From Bacteroidales bacterium (GTDB taxonomy: Bacteria; Bacteroidota; Bacteroidia; Bacteroidales; UBA932): DNA of 64,000 nt. Position 1 is the first letter of the stretch; each line of letters opens with the position of its first letter. Below are positions 34,118 to 44,700 of the stretch, in pieces. The notes under the pieces were generated by a model. That model had not been told where the DNA came from. It made no database searches and was given only the letters and a program-made list of their open reading frames with translations. The stretch covers positions 51,991-115,990 of the forward strand of contig JAKSJM010000002.1 of the NCBI GenBank assembly GCA_024398075.1, in the 5' to 3' direction. The translations under genes were made by a program, and so were the position numbers.

Positions 34118-35221
34118 ATGTCTCTCAAATGTGGAATCGTTGGACTCCCAAATGTAGGTAAGTCCACCCTCTTTAACTGCATAAGCTCGGGAAAGGCCCA
34201 GAGCGCAAATTTCCCTTTCTGTACCATTGAGCCAAACATGGGCTCTACAAATGTCCCTGACCGTCGTCTCGATGTTCTCACCGAGATCTGCAACCCTAAG
34301 CGCACCATCCCTGCCACAGTCGACATAGTCGATATCGCAGGTCTCGTGAAGGGAGCGTCAAAGGGAGAAGGACTTGGAAATCAGTTCCTTGCAAACATCC
34401 GAGAGACCGATGCCATCCTTCATGTACTCAGATGCTTCGATGACGGAAACATTGTCCATGTAGATGGTAGCGTAGACCCTGTCCGTGACAAGGAAGTCAT
34501 CGACGCAGAGCTGATGATCAAGGACCTCGAGACCGTGGAAGCACGTCTCGCGAAGGTGTCCAAGCAGGCCAAAGTAGGTGCGGACAAGGATGCAAAGAAG
34601 CTCTGTGATGTGCTTGAGAAGTACCGCGCAGCCCTGCTTGAGGGCAGATGCTGCCGCAGCGTAGAGCTCGCAAACGAGGAAGAGGAGGCTATGGCGAAGG
34701 AGCTCTACCTTCTCACAAACAAGCCTGTGATGTATGTCTGCAATGTAGACGAAGGTTCCGCTGCCACTGGCAATGCTTACGTGGACGCTGTCCGCGAAGC
34801 TGTCAAGGACGAGAATGCCGAAATCCTCGTCATCGCAGCGAAGACCGAGGCTGAGATAGCAGAGATAGAGGATTTCGATGACAGAAAGATGTTCCTCGAA
34901 GAGATGGGTCTGGAGGAGTCAGGCGTCGTTCGACTCATCCAGAGCGCTTATCATCTTCTCGGCCTTCAGACATTCTTCACGGCCGGAGCAGATGAGTGCC
35001 GCGCCTGGACCATCCATAAGGGCGACAAGGCCCCTAAGGCCGCAGGTGTCATCCACAGCGACTTCGAGAAGGGATTCATCCGCGCAGAGGTCATCAAGTA
35101 CGACGACTTCGTGCAGTACAAGACCGAGGCTGCCGTACGCGCAGTCGGCAAGATGGGCATAGAAGGCAAGGAGTACATCGTCCAGGACGGTGACATCATG
35201 CACTTCCTCTTCAACGTCTAA
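34118..35221 (+). CDS. ychF: Redox-regulated ATPase/GTPase YchF (OLA1 family)
   Basis: 367 residues. Obg-like P-loop NTPase that hydrolyses ATP in preference to GTP and associates with ribosomes. G1 motif GIVGLPNVGKSTLFNCISSG, switch region NFPFCTIEPNMG, G3 DIAGLVKGASKGEGLGNQF, then the NKPVMYVCNVDE segment where YchF departs from the GTPase NKxD motif, and a C-terminal TGS domain (AWTIHKGDKAPKAAGVIHSD, EYIVQDGDIMHFLFNV). Length and motif order are standard. A 102-bp repeat array follows its stop codon. Confidence 0.97.
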   Translation: MSLKCGIVGLPNVGKSTLFNCISSGKAQSANFPFCTIEPNMGSTNVPDRRLDVLTEICNPKRTIPATVDIVDIAGLVKGASKGEGLGNQFLANIRETDAILHVLRCFDDGNIVHVDGSVDPVRDKEVIDAELMIKDLETVEARLAKVSKQAKVGADKDAKKLCDVLEKYRAALLEGRCCRSVELANEEEEAMAKELYLLTNKPVMYVCNVDEGSAATGNAYVDAVREAVKDENAEILVIAAKTEAEIAEIEDFDDRKMFLEEMGLEESGVVRLIQSAYHLLGLQTFFTAGADECRAWTIHKGDKAPKAAGVIHSDFEKGFIRAEVIKYDDFVQYKTEAAVRAVGKMGIEGKEYIVQDGDIMHFLFNV

Positions 35222-35283
35222 GCATCCGCGGCTTTCGCCACGGAATATCCCCATCGCTTTCCCTCCCCATTCCCACGCCACAC

Positions 35284-35520
35284 GGCCACGGAATCAGGGT
35301 TTTCATGGCGAAATCTCCATTTCATCGCCATACGGCCATCGGAAGTGAGCTTTTGATGGCCGATTCCCTGCTCCCCTACCCATTTCGCCACGGAATCAAG
35401 CTTTCCATGGCGAAATCCCCATTCCACCGCCATATGGCCATCGAAAGTGAGCTTTTGATGGCCGACTCCCTCCCCTCTTACCCATTCCGCCACAGAATCA
35501 AGCTTTCCATGGCCAGATCA
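35284..35520 (+). repeat. 102-bp tandem repeat array 3' of ychF (about 2.3 units)
   Basis: GGCCATC blocks at 35334 and 35436 and GGAATCA blocks at 35290 and 35392 are each exactly 102 bp apart. The hairpin is GGCCATCGRAAG, loop TGAG, CTTTTGATGGCC. Relative to the arrays at 1-192 and 7037-7327 the inner pair has switched from AAC/GTT to AAG/CTT, keeping the pairing. A second inverted repeat, TTTCGCCA with TGGCGAAA (35384-35416), is clear in this array. The 62 nt between the stop codon and 35284 contain weaker related sequence. No gene is seen in 35222-35662. Confidence 0.88.
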
Positions 35521-35554
35521 CCGCAAACTTATCATTCTGCCACGGAATGGGCAA

Positions 35555-35588
35555 AAAAATGGCCGTCACATCAGTGACAGCCATTTTT
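35555..35588. terminator. Bidirectional intrinsic terminator between ychF and ppiD
   Basis: AAAAATGGC, one mismatch, GTCAC, loop ATCA, GTGAC, mismatch, GCCATTTTT. A T run on either strand makes it usable for both convergent transcripts. Confidence 0.8.
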
Positions 35589-35662
35589 AGAATATGCGCT
35601 AATCTTGATAGATGCGAGTAATCTATAATAGAAGAATGATCTATTGATAGGAGAGCAAGCTA

Positions 35663-37678
35663 TTAATAGAAGCGAGCTCTGTTGTCCTTCACGTCTGCAG
35701 CCTCCATCATAACTGGGAGGATCATCTGTGAAGCGTACTGGTTAAGCTGATTCATGTAGTTAGCTGCATCATCCTCAGTGTAGAATGAGCCAGCGTCACG
35801 AGAGTTAACCTTGAATACATATACACCGATGGTACCTGCAACAGGAGCGCTGACAACACCCTCCTTAGCGGCTGCAACTGCACCGATGAATGCAGGATCA
35901 AGGCTCTGAGCACCCATTGAAGAGAATGCTACGCTCTGAGTGCTTACGCTTGAACCAAGCTTCTCAGCGATAGCTGCCATGTCGGTAAGACCTGCGATCT
36001 GATCCTTGATCTCAGCAGCCTTCTTTACACCGTACTTCTCACCGTAGAGCTGCTGCTTAATCATAGGAGAAACCTCCTCGATCTTAGCTACACCCTCCTT
36101 GTGAATATCCTTCACAGTAGCGATAACGAAGTACTTCTGGTTGATAGAGATGATATCAGATACGTCGTTCTTCTTTGCATCGAAGATCCAGCGTGTAACT
36201 TCCTTAGCATTCTCTACTGAACCGTAGTTTGCTGTGCTCTCGAGTACTCTGCTCATAGGATGAGAGTAAACGTGGGTAGAATCTACAGCATACTTGTAGT
36301 TATGGTTCTTAGCAAGTACCTGGAACTCATTTGCCTCAGCATACTTTCTGTTGAATGTCTGGTTTGATGAAGAAGCTGCTACCTCGAGGATAGCTACCTG
36401 CTTCTTAGCTACAGCCTCACCCTTAGAAACGACCTCAGCGAGGAGCTGACCATACTGAGCGCTCTTGATAAGCTGAGGAGTGTTAAGAGGTGCAGAGAAG
36501 AGAACCTCACATCCTGGGATGATATAGGTCTGGGTCATCTGCATAGGCTCTGAAAGACGGAGCTGAGCGACGAGGCTATCAGTAACCTCCTTAGCATCTG
36601 CTGCGAGGATAACGCGAACCTGCATATCGTCTGCGATAGGTGCAGCGCCAAGAACCTTAGCTGCATAGAAAGTATTGCCGGCCTTCACGATAGGTGAAAC
36701 AGCGCCTACAGGGTTTGCATCAACAAACTCAGAAATCTCAGAGTTAACGGTAGCGAGCTCACCGGCCTTATACCAGTAGTTAGAGAGAGGACGCTCAGAG
36801 TTCTTCGCGAGGAAGTTCTTCATGTTCTCTACGGTAGCGAACTCCTCATAAGCTGCTGCCATCTTCTCGTTTGCAGCCTCGATGTCCTCCTCTGAAGGAG
36901 TAACCTCAAATACTACATACTCGATATCTCTGTTTGCCTGCTGCTTGAAGAAATTCTTATGACCATTGTAGAAAGCCTTGATCTCAGAGTCGCTTACAAC
37001 GACTGTTGAGTCCTGAGCATAACCGAATGGAACCATAACGAACTCCACCTCTGCAGTCTGGTTATTCTCCTCGATAGCCTTTCTCTGCATGAGAGCGTTC
37101 TGGAAGTTTGAGTTCATGAAGAGTGAACCATACTTTGTGTAGAACTGTCTGGTCTTGATCACGTTCTCAAGGTTATCCCAGTAGAGCTTGGTACGACCTG
37201 AAGCGTCTGAAGCAATGTTATTGTAGAAATCCACAACTGCTGCAGGTGAGAAGTTACCATTCTCATCCTGGAACATAGGATTCTGTGAAATCTCTGGTGC
37301 AGCACCCTCACCTGAAAGGAGTGCCTTCATCTCAGCCTCACCTACATTGATACCAGCCTTAGCTGCATTTGGGAAGAAGAGATAAAGATTAACGAGCTCC
37401 TCCCATGCCTGGTTTCTGATCTGCTGCTGCTCCTGCTCTGAACGAACAGAAGAACCTGAAAGCATCTCATTGAGAGTAGTATAACGCTCGATATCAGACT
37501 GGAAATCTGCGTATGACACCTTCTTGCCAGCGATGTTACCTACATCGTACTTAGAAGAGTTCTCCTGTACGGTAGAAATAATCTGGCTAGGGTCAATAAT
37601 GAACGAAAGAAGGCCCAGTGCCACGATGATAGACACTGCAAGGCCAAATTTTGTACGAAGGGTATTAAGAACCGCCAT
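35663..37678 (-). CDS. SurA/PpiD-type periplasmic peptidyl-prolyl isomerase/chaperone
   Basis: 671 residues anchored by one N-terminal membrane segment (FGLAVSIIVALGLLSFIID), with the bulk in the periplasm. A SurA_N-like region follows (VSYADFQSDIERYTTLNEML), then a rotamase-like central part and the C-terminal helical return. PpiD-type proteins assist folding of exported and outer-membrane proteins. Position 64 nt after lptC and near a barrel OMP fits envelope biogenesis. I cannot confirm PPIase activity from sequence. Last gene of the leftward unit starting at mfd. Confidence 0.85.
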   Translation of the reverse strand: MAVLNTLRTKFGLAVSIIVALGLLSFIIDPSQIISTVQENSSKYDVGNIAGKKVSYADFQSDIERYTTLNEMLSGSSVRSEQEQQQIRNQAWEELVNLYLFFPNAAKAGINVGEAEMKALLSGEGAAPEISQNPMFQDENGNFSPAAVVDFYNNIASDASGRTKLYWDNLENVIKTRQFYTKYGSLFMNSNFQNALMQRKAIEENNQTAEVEFVMVPFGYAQDSTVVVSDSEIKAFYNGHKNFFKQQANRDIEYVVFEVTPSEEDIEAANEKMAAAYEEFATVENMKNFLAKNSERPLSNYWYKAGELATVNSEISEFVDANPVGAVSPIVKAGNTFYAAKVLGAAPIADDMQVRVILAADAKEVTDSLVAQLRLSEPMQMTQTYIIPGCEVLFSAPLNTPQLIKSAQYGQLLAEVVSKGEAVAKKQVAILEVAASSSNQTFNRKYAEANEFQVLAKNHNYKYAVDSTHVYSHPMSRVLESTANYGSVENAKEVTRWIFDAKKNDVSDIISINQKYFVIATVKDIHKEGVAKIEEVSPMIKQQLYGEKYGVKKAAEIKDQIAGLTDMAAIAEKLGSSVSTQSVAFSSMGAQSLDPAFIGAVAAAKEGVVSAPVAGTIGVYVFKVNSRDAGSFYTEDDAANYMNQLNQYASQMILPVMMEAADVKDNRARFY

Positions 37679-37742
37679 TGTATGTTAATTTTTTAATTAT
37701 TATTCAAATAGGGTGCGAATTTAACAAATTTTCCGATAATTA

Positions 37743-38375
37743 TCATCGTTTTTTCGGGAACGGACCTATAAAATTGACTGAATCTATCACAACCGCCGTA
37801 GTATCTTGCACAACGACAGCGTAAGAATTGAATGGTCTAAGGATAATTGAGTTGTTTGCCTTCTGGTCTGATCTCATGCCATACCCCTGCATGAAACCAT
37901 CTGGAGAAGACATTCTCACATAACAGTCGGTATATAATTTTTCGTCCGTCCTATCCCAGTATATCGTGTCAGTCTGGATGAGCTGCTTCTTGATAACATT
38001 CTCTATCTCGACATTTCCATAGGCAGCCCACTTCTCCACATTTGTACGCTTGTTAGTCTCATGACGAGCATTGTCAGCGAAAAGAGTGGTCTCCAGCAAG
38101 CCATCGTCTGTGTAGCTATACACAGCTATGCCCTTCGGGAAAGTCTCATAAGTGAGAGTATCCTTGTCATATCTCTCAGTGAGATTTGCTACCGTACGCA
38201 TGATCACTACGCCATTCTTTGTCTGCACGGTAAACATATTCTCAACCCTCTGAACGGGCATTTCACTGAGGTTAAGGGACTCTGCCTCACCTAGTTTTCC
38301 TTTACACGAAAATACGACGAAAGCAACCACCGAAGTGGTTGCCATCATCTTTAGGATATTTGTCAATCGATTCAC
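37743..38375 (-). CDS. lptC: LPS export protein LptC-like lipoprotein
   Basis: 210 residues. LptC bridges the inner-membrane LptBFG complex to LptA in LPS transport. N-terminal lipoprotein-type signal (NILKMMATTSVVAFVVFSCK), then the LptC beta-jellyroll: TLFADNARHETNKRTNVEKW, AAYGNVEIEN and VRMSSPDGFMQGYGMRSDQ. I chose a GTG start at 38375 because it adds the basic NRLTNILK region a signal needs and leaves a 5-nt gap to the preceding stop; the in-frame ATG at 38348 lacks it, and the ATG at 38426 would lie inside the upstream gene. Confidence 0.8.
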   Translation of the reverse strand: MNRLTNILKMMATTSVVAFVVFSCKGKLGEAESLNLSEMPVQRVENMFTVQTKNGVVIMRTVANLTERYDKDTLTYETFPKGIAVYSYTDDGLLETTLFADNARHETNKRTNVEKWAAYGNVEIENVIKKQLIQTDTIYWDRTDEKLYTDCYVRMSSPDGFMQGYGMRSDQKANNSIILRPFNSYAVVVQDTTAVVIDSVNFIGPFPKKR

Positions 38376-38380
38376 AAATA

Positions 38381-39709
38381 TTACTTCTGTGTGCGGACAG
38401 TTGTGGTAGATCTGAGACCACCGCAAGATACAGTGTAAGACTGACCGTTGGTTACGTCATACATGAATGCCTCAGCTGCCTGTGGGAAGTAAGCGCTGTA
38501 AGAGCCAATGAGTCTGTTTGCATCGTCAGTAAGAGATGCATCAGCAGCCTTAGCCTTCTGGAGGTAATCAACTGCTACCCAGAAGTGAGCTCTCTTCTCA
38601 ACCTCGTTTCCACCACATGCGATAGAACCCCAGATGGTACCCATGAGGAAGTTTGCCTTACCAGTATTTGCTGGGTTAAGCCTCATTGATGCCTGAGCTG
38701 CCTCAACAGCCTTGACATTCATACCGTTCTTTGAGCAGTAAACTGCAAGCTCATAGTTGTAGTCACCATCGGTGGTGTCATCTGAGCCGGCGTCTGCAAT
38801 AGCTGCCTCCATGTACTTAACTGCCTCTGCTGAATTTCCACGAGCTGCATTGAGCTTGTAGAGGAAGTATGCAGAAGTATAAGAAGGGTTGAGCTTATGC
38901 ATAGAAGTAACTGCAGAAAGGTAAAGGTCATTATCCATACAACCCTCGGTGATAGACATCATCTTCACGATGTTTGTCACGAGATCGAGGTCATCAGGAT
39001 TTGCCTGATAACGTGGAGTGAAAAGCTCGATGAGGTTGTCACAGCTAGCTACCTTTGAGGTGATGAAGAGTGACTCAAGGTCAGTCTTCACATTTGCGAG
39101 CTGCTCCTTCTCTGTCTCTGACTTTGGAGTAGGTGCCTTTGCAAGAAGCTCCATTGAGCTCTGATATACGCTGATGACCTGCTCAGGAGTAAGGGTACCC
39201 TGCTGATAGAGGTCGATAGCAGCATTCATATTAAACAGGAAGATAGAAGGCTTTGTCTCTTCCTTGTTTGCCTCAATGATAGAAGAATAACCATCATAAA
39301 GCTTCTGAGAGTCATTCTTCAGGTAGTTTGACATATCCAAACCCTTATTGTTAAGAGCCACAGTAGCATACTTTGGATAGTACTGAGCACGAAGATCATG
39401 AAGAGTAAGGAGAGTGTCTACAAGAGCAGCCTTGTATTCAGCATTACGATTATTCTTCTTGATAAGGGTTCTCACGAGAGAAGTTCCATCGATGATCATG
39501 TTCTGGCTTGCAGTTGCAGGACAGAGAGTGTATGCCTTTCTCCAGTTAGGAATGGCATCATCATAGTTCTTCTGCTTGAAGTACTCCTTGTAGTAAGAGA
39601 GATACTTGATACACTCGGCGCTATCAGCACCATACTTTCCCTGTGCAAACATGTTTGTGCTCATGAATGCGAGTGAGAGAGTCACAATTGCTAAAATGGC
39701 TTTTTTCAT
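38381..39709 (-). CDS. Secreted TPR-repeat protein
   Basis: 442 residues with signal peptide (MKKAILAIVTLSLAFMSTNM, FAQ). Helical repeats of TPR type: YYKEYFKQKNYDDAIPNWRK, AYFLYKLNAARGNSAEAVKY and AVEAAQASMRLNPANTGKAN. Probably a periplasmic scaffold in the same pathway as the neighbouring LptC, PpiD and barrel genes. The function is unknown; relatives occur in this same context in other Bacteroidales, as far as I recall. Confidence 0.8.
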   Translation of the reverse strand: MKKAILAIVTLSLAFMSTNMFAQGKYGADSAECIKYLSYYKEYFKQKNYDDAIPNWRKAYTLCPATASQNMIIDGTSLVRTLIKKNNRNAEYKAALVDTLLTLHDLRAQYYPKYATVALNNKGLDMSNYLKNDSQKLYDGYSSIIEANKEETKPSIFLFNMNAAIDLYQQGTLTPEQVISVYQSSMELLAKAPTPKSETEKEQLANVKTDLESLFITSKVASCDNLIELFTPRYQANPDDLDLVTNIVKMMSITEGCMDNDLYLSAVTSMHKLNPSYTSAYFLYKLNAARGNSAEAVKYMEAAIADAGSDDTTDGDYNYELAVYCSKNGMNVKAVEAAQASMRLNPANTGKANFLMGTIWGSIACGGNEVEKRAHFWVAVDYLQKAKAADASLTDDANRLIGSYSAYFPQAAEAFMYDVTNGQSYTVSCGGLRSTTTVRTQK

Positions 39710-39728
39710 AATATCTGTATTGATTTAA

Positions 39729-41051
39729 TTATTCGTAAGTAGGTTTTCTGAACCAGATGTCAAACATATTGAATCCAACTGAGAAGTTCACATAGGTTTC
39801 TCTGACTAAATTATTCGCTATAGAACCTCTCCTTCCAATATCCATACCAAGAGTGAGACCATTATGTGCCCTGAAGATAGGAAGTGTAGCTCCAAGAGTT
39901 ACTCCGTAAGCATTAACTCCGTAACCATCAAGCAGATAGTTAGCCTTCTCATAATATGCTCCAGCACGATATGCAATCCTCTTATAATAGTATCTGATAT
40001 CGTTTCTGTTCGGTACAATCTCAAATCCAGCCCTGATGGACTCAGATGTAGTGGCAGAGAAAACTGAAGAACCTGAAACTGCGAAACCACGAGCTCTGTC
40101 CATATTTGTAGCAGACCAGTCTGATCTCAAATAGTTTACCTCTGCTCTCCACTTCTCACCAGACCTGAATGAAATACCCACTCCAAGTTCTGATGCAAGT
40201 CTTACCTTGTCTGAACGAAGTGCAAGTGTATCAATGTTTGAGCGAAGTGTATCGGTCTGTGCAGTACCAGTAGCGAAGCAATAGTCATTCACATAACCCT
40301 TGAGATTTGCTCCCATAGTGTATGTAGCACCAATGGTCAATGCCTTTCCGCCGCCAAATGGCTGCTCATACTGAATACCAAACTTTGCTGACTGAGCATT
40401 CAAGGTCATATCAAAACCACTGTCAATAGAGCCATAACCCTTGGATGTAAAGAACTGGTTATACTCCTTCGAAATGTTTCCGAAATAATATATACCCTCA
40501 ACACCGAGTGAAAGTCTCTTCCAGAAGGTCACACCTGCCTGGGCGAAAAGCTTGTACATACTACCCTGACCTGTAGCGGTATATCCTGAGTCACCGGTAT
40601 ATCCAATGATGCTAGGATCCTTCAAGATGGCTCCATATGAATAACCTGTAGCGCTGTATGGAACTATACCCACAGCCATCGCTGAATGTGACTCGATAGG
40701 GAACGAAATCACTATATCATTGATATTAAAAAGGTTATTTGCTGAATATTTATCTCCCTGCCTGAAAATGGTATTTGATTCCTGGAGGGAAAAATCAGCC
40801 ATGAAAGCGAGCGAATCGCGAGCAGTTATGGCCGCAGGATTAAGGTAGTTTATGTGTCTACGATCCCTTGTAGCCACTCCTACGCCACCCATGGTCTTGT
40901 TATAGGCTGAACCCTGGTTCAGAATCTGACCCAAACCAAAGATGGAGTATGGAGTATAACCACTGTATGCACCGTCCTGAGCGTGCGCAAAAACGCCCGC
41001 ACAAAGAAGTGCAGCCACAGCGATAACCCTACTTATTTTTCTTCTCAACAT
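39729..41051 (-). CDS. Outer-membrane beta-barrel protein
   Basis: 440 residues with a signal peptide (ending GVFAHAQ). Early block YTPYSIFGLGQILNQGSAYN, KTMGGVGVATRD and INYLNPAAI resembles FadL/PorV-like barrels of Bacteroidota, followed by regularly alternating strands. No lipid or T9SS role can be assigned. Its first 23 nt overlap the end of coaX; it lies in the mfd-coaX-OMP-TPR-lptC-ppiD run. Confidence 0.8.
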   Translation of the reverse strand: MLRRKISRVIAVAALLCAGVFAHAQDGAYSGYTPYSIFGLGQILNQGSAYNKTMGGVGVATRDRRHINYLNPAAITARDSLAFMADFSLQESNTIFRQGDKYSANNLFNINDIVISFPIESHSAMAVGIVPYSATGYSYGAILKDPSIIGYTGDSGYTATGQGSMYKLFAQAGVTFWKRLSLGVEGIYYFGNISKEYNQFFTSKGYGSIDSGFDMTLNAQSAKFGIQYEQPFGGGKALTIGATYTMGANLKGYVNDYCFATGTAQTDTLRSNIDTLALRSDKVRLASELGVGISFRSGEKWRAEVNYLRSDWSATNMDRARGFAVSGSSVFSATTSESIRAGFEIVPNRNDIRYYYKRIAYRAGAYYEKANYLLDGYGVNAYGVTLGATLPIFRAHNGLTLGMDIGRRGSIANNLVRETYVNFSVGFNMFDIWFRKPTYE

Positions 41052-41757
41052 ACTTAACTGTAATTAAGGCTAACCCCATAAGTACAAGATTACAAACTAC
41101 AAAGATGGAGTTTTTAAAATTCTTTGCAAAATAATTAGCATCTCCACCCGTGAATACAACTAAATTCTCAGGCTTATGTGCTATATAACCCTGTATTTCA
41201 AACATTATGCCCGAAATAACTCCAGCCTCAACGGAGCTCTCAACGGACATACCCATCATCGGAGGATTCTCTGGAGTATTCAGAAGAGGAAGTGTCCTTG
41301 AATACCTGTTCAAAGCCTTGAACCTTGTGATGCATCCAAGAGAAATGTTTCCACCTTCATAAACTCCATCGCCTGACAGATAATCCACTGTCATGGTAGT
41401 ACCTAAATCAACGATGGTACATGCCTTGCCCTTGAAAAGATAGCGAGTAGCCACCAATGCGGCAGCGCGATCGTAGCTCAAATATTCTGGAAGCTCATGA
41501 TCCTTCAAGATATCCTTATGGACGCTATCTAAAAGGAGAAGCTCACAACAAGCCTTTCTAAGCTTTCTCTCCTCGGAGGCGGTAATTCCCGACACCGACG
41601 CCACAACCATAACCTCAGGCTTCTGCTTTTCTGTCAAGGATACTATGAAATCAAACTTCCTCTCTCCCTGATATCGAAAAGTCTTTCCGAGGGTTACACC
41701 TTCGGACCAGGCAGCCTTCAGCGCTGTGTTTCCTATTTCCACCAGTAGATTTGCCAT
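41029..41757 (-). CDS. coaX: Type III pantothenate kinase
   Basis: 242 residues. Phosphorylates pantothenate in the first step of CoA synthesis. ASKHA-fold motifs: MANLLVEIGNTALKAAW (phosphate 1; the usual Asp is Glu here: VEIGNT), LSYDRAAALVATRYLF and IVDLGTTMTVDYL (phosphate 2, catalytic Asp), GCITRFKALNRYSRTLP and VVFTGGDANYF. The D-to-E change in the first motif is seen, its effect unknown. Overlaps the barrel gene by 23 nt. Confidence 0.92.
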   Translation of the reverse strand: MANLLVEIGNTALKAAWSEGVTLGKTFRYQGERKFDFIVSLTEKQKPEVMVVASVSGITASEERKLRKACCELLLLDSVHKDILKDHELPEYLSYDRAAALVATRYLFKGKACTIVDLGTTMTVDYLSGDGVYEGGNISLGCITRFKALNRYSRTLPLLNTPENPPMMGMSVESSVEAGVISGIMFEIQGYIAHKPENLVVFTGGDANYFAKNFKNSIFVVCNLVLMGLALITVKYVEKKNK

Positions 41758-41794
41758 CTTCCAATGAGCGCAAATAGCCTACAAATTTAAAAAA

Positions 41795-44700
41795 TTATTG
41801 CAACTTTTTCAAGGTATTGAACGCTTTCTCCATAGAATCAACACCTCTTGTCACTATCTTAAGCTTATTTTCCTGCTTAAGGGTGAAGTTTTGATTAAGC
41901 TGAGCGTTCTCAATAACACGCTGGAAAGTCTCCGAACGGAAATAAGATGACATGGCATTTGCCACGAAGAAGAACAGCATCATTCCGTTCTTGATGATGA
42001 TTTTCTCAAATCCAAGAGAGCCTCCAAGATTTCTTATCTTCACTACCCAAAGAAGGTTTGTAACCTCCTGAGGAAGAGCGCCAAATCTATCCCTAAGCTG
42101 AGCGGCGAACCTATCGATCTCCTTGTCCGAAGTCATTGAATCAAGCTGCTTGTATATCCTCATCTTCTCGGCAGTTATATCAATGAAACTGTCAGGGATG
42201 ACACAAGGCTGATCTGTCTCGATGGTACAGTCTACATTGAACTTACCCTTGACCTGACTTGTCTGCATGCCAGTCTCCATGCCGAGCTCATCCATTGCCT
42301 CGGCAAGTATCTTCTGGTATGTCTCATAACCCATGTCCATGATGAAACCGCTCTGCTCCGCGCCAAGCAGGTTTCCTGCGCCTCGGATGTCAAGATCCTG
42401 CATGGCAATGTTAAAGCCACTTCCCAGGTCAGAGAACTCTTCTATGGCCTTAAGACGCCTCCTGGCGTCGTCTGTGATGGATACCAGAGGCGGCACAATC
42501 AAGTAGCAGAATGCCCTCTTGTTTGAGCGTCCTACCCTACCACGCAGCTGATGAAGGTCACTTAGGCCAATGTTCTGGGCCTGGTTGATGATGATGGTAT
42601 TTGCATTCGGCACATCAAGTCCATTCTCGATGATGGTGGTGCAAAGGAGCATGTCGTACTCCCCTGCCATGAAGTCGAGCATCTTGTTCTCCAGCTCCTT
42701 CGCCTCCATCTGACCGTGTGCCACACATATACGCATGTCAGGCTCGATACGGTGAAGGATGTCATGGATGGAGCGGAGTTCCTCCACTCTGTTGTGCATG
42801 AAGAATATCTGTCCCCCTCGGTTAAGCTCATAGTCAATGATGCTCTTGATTTCCTTCTCATCGAAAAGTATGATCTCGGTCTGGACCGGAATCCTGTTTG
42901 GCGGTGGAGTGCTGATAATTGAGAGATCACGCGCACCGAGCAGCGAGAACTGGAGCGTACGCGGAATAGGTGTCGCTGTGAGAGTAAGCGTATCCACAGA
43001 CATCTTCAGCTGGCGAAGCTTCTCCTTCGCGGCTACGCCAAACTTCTGCTCCTCATCTATTATGAGAATGCCCAAGTCCTTGAATTCAAAGCCTTTCCCT
43101 AATATTTTATGAGTTCCAATGAGTATGTCTATCTGCCCCTTCTTGAGTCTCTCCTGGATATCCTTGACTTCTTTTGCCGTGCGAAGACGACTCACATAGT
43201 CGATGCTGCAAGGAAGGTCCTTGAGTCTATTCTGGAATGTCTTGAAATGCTGAAGAGCAAGGATGGTGGTAGGAACCAGCACCACGGCTTGCTTGCCATC
43301 GCAAGCTGCCTTGAACGCCGCCCTCACTGCTATCTCTGTCTTACCGAAACCTACATCTCCACAGACCAGACGATCCATTGGACAGGTATCCTCCATATCA
43401 TTCTTTACAGCCTTTGTAGCTGCCTCCTGATCCGGAGTATCCTCGTACATGAATGAAGATTCAAGTTCTTCCTGAAGGTATGAATCAGGAGAGAAAGCAA
43501 ATCCAGTAGATGCCTTTCTCTTCGCATAAAGCTGGATAAGATCCTTCGCTATATCCTTTACCTTGGACTTGGCATTGCTCTTCAGATTCTGCCAACTCTT
43601 TGAGCCAAGTTTATGAATTACAGGTGTTTCTCCATCACGAGAGCGATAGCGGGAAATCTTGTTCAAGGCATGGACGGATACAAATACCACATCACCATCC
43701 TTGTAAGAAATCTTAACTACTTCCTTCACTCTTCCGTAGTCATCCCTCATGCGTACAAGACCTCCGAAGATACCTACACCGTAATCGATATGGACCACAT
43801 AATCTCCCACATTGAAGGAACTCAAATCATTTAGAGTAAGCTGCTCGCTCTTCTCAACGGTACGCCTTAGGCTAACCCTATGGAACCTGTCGAAAATCTC
43901 GTGGTCAGAATAGCAGCAAACCTTGTCCTCGGTGTCTACGAAACCATTGTGAATATTCTTTCCCTGCACAAACTCTGGAAGCAATCCACCATTCTGGGTA
44001 AGGATGGAGCTAAGTCTCTCAAGCTGCGAACCTTTCTCTCCGAAGATATTCACGCTATAGCCTGACTCTATCTTTGAACGGATATCTGCAGTGAGGAGTT
44101 CAAAGTTCTTGTTGAAAACCGGCTGCGGAGATATGGTGAACTTGATGGAATCATCCTTGTCAAGGGATAGGGGAGTATCTATATATACCTTCTGGAATTT
44201 TTCATATCCAGAGAAGAATTCCTTGTGAGAATACATATCCGAGGAGTCCAGCCAAAGCACAGTGGAGTCTGGAAAAATGCTGGAAATAGGGGAGCCCTCA
44301 GAAGTGCCATCACTTACAATGTTTGAGATAATATCCACTGAATCAACTGTTTCCTTAGAAAGCTGAGTATTAAAGTCAAAAGTGTGAATCTGCTCTACCT
44401 CGTCACCCCAGAAAGAAAGGCGATATGGAAAATTTGATGAATATGAGAAAATATCCACTATGGATCCTCTCATTGCGAACTGTCCTGGCTGGGAAACGAA
44501 GTCCACATGCTCGAAGCCATCATTATAGAGTTTCTCCTTCATGGATTCGAAATCCATCTCATCTCCCACCTTTACTCTCATTATGGAATTCATGATGGAA
44601 GAAGTATCAGGTATGCACTCCTCGAGAGCTTCAGGATATGTAACTATCAGCAGAAGTTCTTCTTCCCCCTTCATGATCTTTTCCACTGCAGCAGTTCGCT

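Noticed and set aside
38348-38426. ATG starts for lptC at 38348 or 38426
   Set aside because: The first lacks the basic region of the signal peptide; the second lies within the upstream gene. The GTG at 38375 explains both.
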